Of a stretch of 6,663 nt of DNA, positions 5,601-6,663 are shown piece by piece; position 1 is the first letter of the stretch, and every line of letters begins with the position of its first letter. The position numbers and the translations under genes are program-made. The notes under the pieces were generated by a model. That model ran no database searches. It was given only the letters and a program-made list of their open reading frames with translations, and had not been told where the DNA came from. Source of the stretch: Coriobacteriia bacterium (GTDB lineage Bacteria; Actinomycetota; Coriobacteriia; Coriobacteriales; UBA8131); NCBI GenBank assembly GCA_009779015.1, contig WRFC01000044.1, forward strand, positions 1 through 6,663, read 5' to 3'.

Positions 5601-6635
5601 CGCCACAAGGCTTGGCGTGCCCGTGACGGGCGGGGCCGTGGTCGGCGACGCCCACCAGGTATAAGCGCCCGGCAGGTCGATGCCGTTGGTCGTGATTAAC
5701 TGCCCGATTGCAGATGTCGTACCGATTGCCTCGAGCGTGCCGCCGCGCAGGTCCAACTGGGTGGCGGTCAGCCCGAAGCCCGGGGCCAACGCAGCCCCGT
5801 AGGTGCTATAGGCCTGTCCCGCTTGCGCCGTCAGCGAGCCACCGCTGATCAGCAAAACCCCGCAGTTCACGCCACAGGTGCTGCCATAGGGATAAGGCCC
5901 GTCATACTGGTCGCCGCCCGTACAGATGACGTTTGGCCCGTCAATGGTCAAGGCCCTTTGGGACGAAAGGGTCGTACCCCCGATTTCGAGGGCAGTTGTT
6001 TGGACTGCCTCATGGGCCTCAGGGCTGCTGATCCGAAGCGTGCCAGTGCCGGTGATCGTCAAGGCGTCGGTGGCATCGATTCCCATTGTGGCCAGGGTCA
6101 TCGGCCAGCCGATCCCAAAGTCTTGGACGCCGTCCGAGACAATCGCGTTGTCCCCCGAGACGACTATAGTCGCAGGGCCAGAGATCTTCAGCCCTAATTG
6201 CGAGTTTGACTGCCAGTAAAAATTATTCAGATATAAAGTCGAGCCATCCGAGCTCCAGGTCACGCCCTCGCCAGGGCAGGCGATCGTGCTCATCGAGACA
6301 CCGTCGGCGACCGTCAGCTCGCCCGTGCTCGCGTTAAAAGACAGTTCTTGGTCGTCGGCCAGCGGTGCCACGCTACTTTGCCTGGTTGATTGCCCCCAGG
6401 CACTTGTCGGCGCACCCAGCTGGGCGCTCAGCGTGGCCGCCTTGACACCCAGGCCGCTGGCACCCAGGCCGCTGGCGCCCAAGCCGCTGGCGCCCAGGCC
6501 GCTGGCACCCAGGGGCGCCAGGCTGACCGGCACAGCGTTGGCGGGCCCGGCCAATGCCACGCCGAGCCCTAACAAGGCCATGATAAAGGCGAGGCATACC
6601 CCTAATAATATTCGTCTAGAGATGAATTCTGGCAA
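2604..6635 (-). CDS. Large modular cell-wall-anchored surface protein (Big2/Ig-like, adhesin-like)
   Basis: This 1343-residue product is predicted to be exported by Sec and attached to the cell wall by a sortase. Domains in order are: signal peptide 1-34; GASGL repeat linker 42-63; beta-rich module A about 97-324; YTWW linker from 325; Big2 domain 1 at 366-455; module B about 465-774; YTWW linker from 775; Big2 domain 2 at 823-904; He_PIG-like Ig domain 911-994; Big2 domains 3-5 at 1002-1086, 1093-1175 and 1179-1265; Gly/Asn-rich spacer 1280-1299; TPVTG motif 1301-1305; membrane helix about 1308-1332; basic tail RRPKGR. Big2 domains are known as stalk or adhesion modules in bacterial surface proteins. 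Module B contains short LTVNGGS-type repeats suggestive of a beta-helix. The start at 6635 is a TTG with no good SD, and the frame stays open to base 6663, so the true start may lie beyond the window. The gene is convergent to coaD. Its ligand is unknown. Confidence 0.88.
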   Translation of the reverse strand: MPEFISRRILLGVCLAFIMALLGLGVALAGPANAVPVSLAPLGASGLGASGLGASGLGASGLGVKAATLSAQLGAPTSAWGQSTRQSSVAPLADDQELSFNASTGELTVADGVSMSTIACPGEGVTWSSDGSTLYLNNFYWQSNSQLGLKISGPATIVVSGDNAIVSDGVQDFGIGWPMTLATMGIDATDALTITGTGTLRISSPEAHEAVQTTALEIGGTTLSSQRALTIDGPNVICTGGDQYDGPYPYGSTCGVNCGVLLISGGSLTAQAGQAYSTYGAALAPGFGLTATQLDLRGGTLEAIGTTSAIGQLITTNGIDLPGAYTWWASPTTAPPVTGTPSLVAPYTYNSADQYVKLVAPAAGISVQSIEMSLPAKFLLDGSASTLSVTFDPPDATDQDLTWTSSDEGVVTVGGGISTYAIGTMPIHAVGPGTATVTATSEDGAHTATCTVTVLSSDQLSDYGLVFDPVDGILYVDTNDNGRADPGVDIVCPGQGSTWTASGPTLNLTGFAWQTSAPAALTVWCNQSATPVAATIDIAGDNSLKSTYDANAAVGSPGSSYTYGISGSNLALTISGDGTLDVQGGVYAADTAYGIYALGSEGSGLTVDGGTVTVTAGGARTQSFAAFVLGLVVNDGSLGLQGGTSLDNSFGVYATTTTVNGGSLNAVGGQAGDGGSSDHSFGIQGNLTVNGGSVTALGGAAPRSCGVGQCQVAAVNGGTLTATGGPATIESTGISSNDFGNLAVRVGDGTLVAQGQTDLLTSYGGVITLTPPDSYTWWASDQAADPGGSGTFYYPGSSTAPYVYSSTDKFVKIVPTANPPYLPVTEVRLSDQALGLTVGDSQALVAEVVPANASDPSLAWSSSDPGVATVDADGNVTALAVGTTTVTATSNDSGEYGSCLVTVSAAPALPVAAVIVTTTLPDAVVGTPYSQKLAATGDAPITWALTSGTLPDGLGLSAAGVIFGSATAVGTATFEVTATNAAGSDAAALTLAVTDALLPPVVAVSGVSLNKSTLALASAGSGRLAATVAPAEATDKTVAWTSDNPALVAVDANGRLTASATQGGSATITATTADGGFTATCTVTVQAPAPKLVPVTGITMNKQSVSLTAGQTMVLAATLWPANATNKKVTWSSTDTHVATVDAEGNVTAVGAGTAKILATSSDGGWVALAAVTVASMGVAVNGVTLDQASLDLTVGDTARLTATVSPADASSPEVAWMSDNEDVATVDAEGNVTAVGAGTATVTATATATTGDGVFTAMATVTVSDASAVKEATQGNDTGGGGGGGGGNGGNAGGGNGNTTPVTGDLAATAGGLAGGILGIGLVLLWMALMIRRPKGRARTED
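2607..2735 (-). other. C-terminal sortase-type sorting signal (TPVTG)
   Basis: The order is TPVTG (1301-1305) then D, a hydrophobic helix with AGGLAGGILGIGLVLLWMALMI (about 1311-1332, Gly residues included), and the basic tail RRPKGRAR. This is the three-part plan of LPXTG sorting signals, but Thr replaces the leading Leu. It is a likely substrate for a sortase of this organism. No sortase gene is in the window. Confidence 0.75.
2739..2798 (-). repeat. Gly/Asn-rich spacer encoded by a GCC/CCG triplet run
   Basis: Residues 1280-1299 are nine Gly in a row followed by N-G-G-N-A-G-G-G-N-G-N. The + strand shows a run of GCC and ACC triplets. The flexible stretch would span the peptidoglycan just before the sorting signal, as wall-spanning regions do. 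Confidence 0.85.
2887..2916 (-). repeat. GTGGCC hexamer run
   Basis: Five consecutive 6-bp units on the + strand (GTGGCC three times, GTGACC, GTGGCC) encode the TVTATATAT strand of Big2 domain 5. The stretch makes this domain a few residues longer than its neighbours and could slip in frame. The 25 bp at 2899-2923 recur exactly at 5317-5341, in Big2 domain 1. Confidence 0.8.
2926..3226 (-). repeat. Perfect 43-bp repeat in Big2 domains 4 and 5
   Basis: Bases 2926-2968 and 3184-3226 are identical over 43 bp. The offset is 258 bp, exactly 86 codons or one Big2 domain. They encode the shared VATVDAEGNVTAVGAG-type segment. DNA outside this stretch has diverged, which suggests local gene conversion or a recent partial duplication. 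Confidence 0.92.
3924..5243 (-). other. Surface protein block 2: module B, YTWW linker and Big2 domain 2
   Basis: Residues 465-904. It repeats the landmarks of block 1: CPGQGSTW (492-499), LNLTGFAWQ, YTWWASD (775-781), YSSTDKFVKIV and a Big2 domain with WSSSDPGVATV (860-870). Module B is longer than module A because it carries several repeats of about 20-30 residues of the form LTVNGGS...GG...SFGI between about 590 and 755. These look like coils of a right-handed beta-helix and resemble carbohydrate-binding surface modules, but binding is inference. A putative calcium loop, DTNDNGRAD, lies at 477-485. Confidence 0.75.
5271..6347 (-). other. Surface protein block 1: module A, YTWW linker and Big2 domain 1
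   Basis: Residues 97-455. Module A opens with LSFNASTGELTVADG and CPGEGVTW (C120-W127), then LYLNNFYWQ and short strands such as LTITGTGTLRI. The block continues through YTWWASP (325-331) and YNSADQYVKLV into Big2 domain 1, with WTSSDEGVVTV (403-413) and ATCTVTV (448-454). The same order of landmarks recurs in block 2 (3924-5243). Confidence 0.75.
6446..6513 (-). repeat. 15-bp tandem repeat encoding GASGL units
   Basis: Four full 15-bp units (6446-6460, 6461-6475, 6476-6490, 6491-6505) and a partial fifth (6506-6513) differ only at two positions (A/G). They encode the pentapeptide repeat G-A-S-G-L at residues 42-63, right after the signal peptide. The unit length is a multiple of three, so copy changes keep the frame and alter only linker length. 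Confidence 0.93.
6534..6635 (-). other. Sec signal peptide of the surface protein
   Basis: Residues 1-34 show a basic start (RR at 7-8), a hydrophobic core (ILLGVCLAFIMALLGLGVAL) and a signal peptidase I site ANA|V after residue 34. The Cys at 14 sits in LGVC deep in the core and does not fit a lipobox, so a lipoprotein is unlikely. If translation starts upstream of the window, the n-region would be longer and gain more Arg residues. Confidence 0.8.
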
Positions 6636-6663
6636 AAGCCTAGACAGAGGCCGTAAAAACGAC

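Noticed and set aside
6585..6600. Lipoprotein signal (Cys at residue 14)
   Set aside because: LGVC does not fit the lipobox, the Cys is inside the hydrophobic core, and a better signal peptidase I site, ANA, follows at residue 34.

Overview
The window is GC-rich and carries three complete or partial housekeeping genes on the + strand. One very large cell-surface protein gene runs convergently on the - strand. The + strand order is the 3' end of recG, then rsmD, then coaD, spaced 12 and 22 bases apart and read as one operon. The surface protein has a Sec signal peptide and a C-terminal sortase-type sorting signal, which points to a Gram-positive cell. High GC, the RecG wording LRREGDV and the adhesin style suggest Actinomycetota, possibly Coriobacteriia. 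That assignment is inference from recall, not from a search.

Layout: 1-770 is recG, cut by the left edge. 783-1433 is rsmD and 1456-1965 is coaD. 1966-2603 has no convincing gene but is rich in structure. It holds two GC-rich hairpins that share a repeated arm right after coaD, a good intrinsic terminator at 2182-2205, a perfect 25-bp direct repeat pair separated by a perfect hairpin, and a perfect 18-bp inverted repeat at 2394-2444. 2604-6635 (- strand) encodes a 1343-residue surface protein whose reading frame stays open to the right edge.

The housekeeping genes serve separate jobs: RecG in branched-DNA repair, RsmD in 16S rRNA methylation, and CoaD in coenzyme A synthesis. The surface protein is modular. 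It has a signal peptide, a 5-residue tandem repeat linker, two copies of a [beta-rich module + YTWW linker + Big2 domain] block, a He_PIG-like Ig domain, three more Big2 domains, a Gly/Asn-rich spacer, and a TPVTG sorting signal with a transmembrane helix and basic tail. It looks like a wall-anchored adhesin or glycan-binding stalk protein. Its ligand cannot be told from sequence.

The points most worth a second look are the block duplication in the surface protein, the near-identical DNA in its last two Big2 domains, and the structured intergenic repeats between the convergent transcription units.
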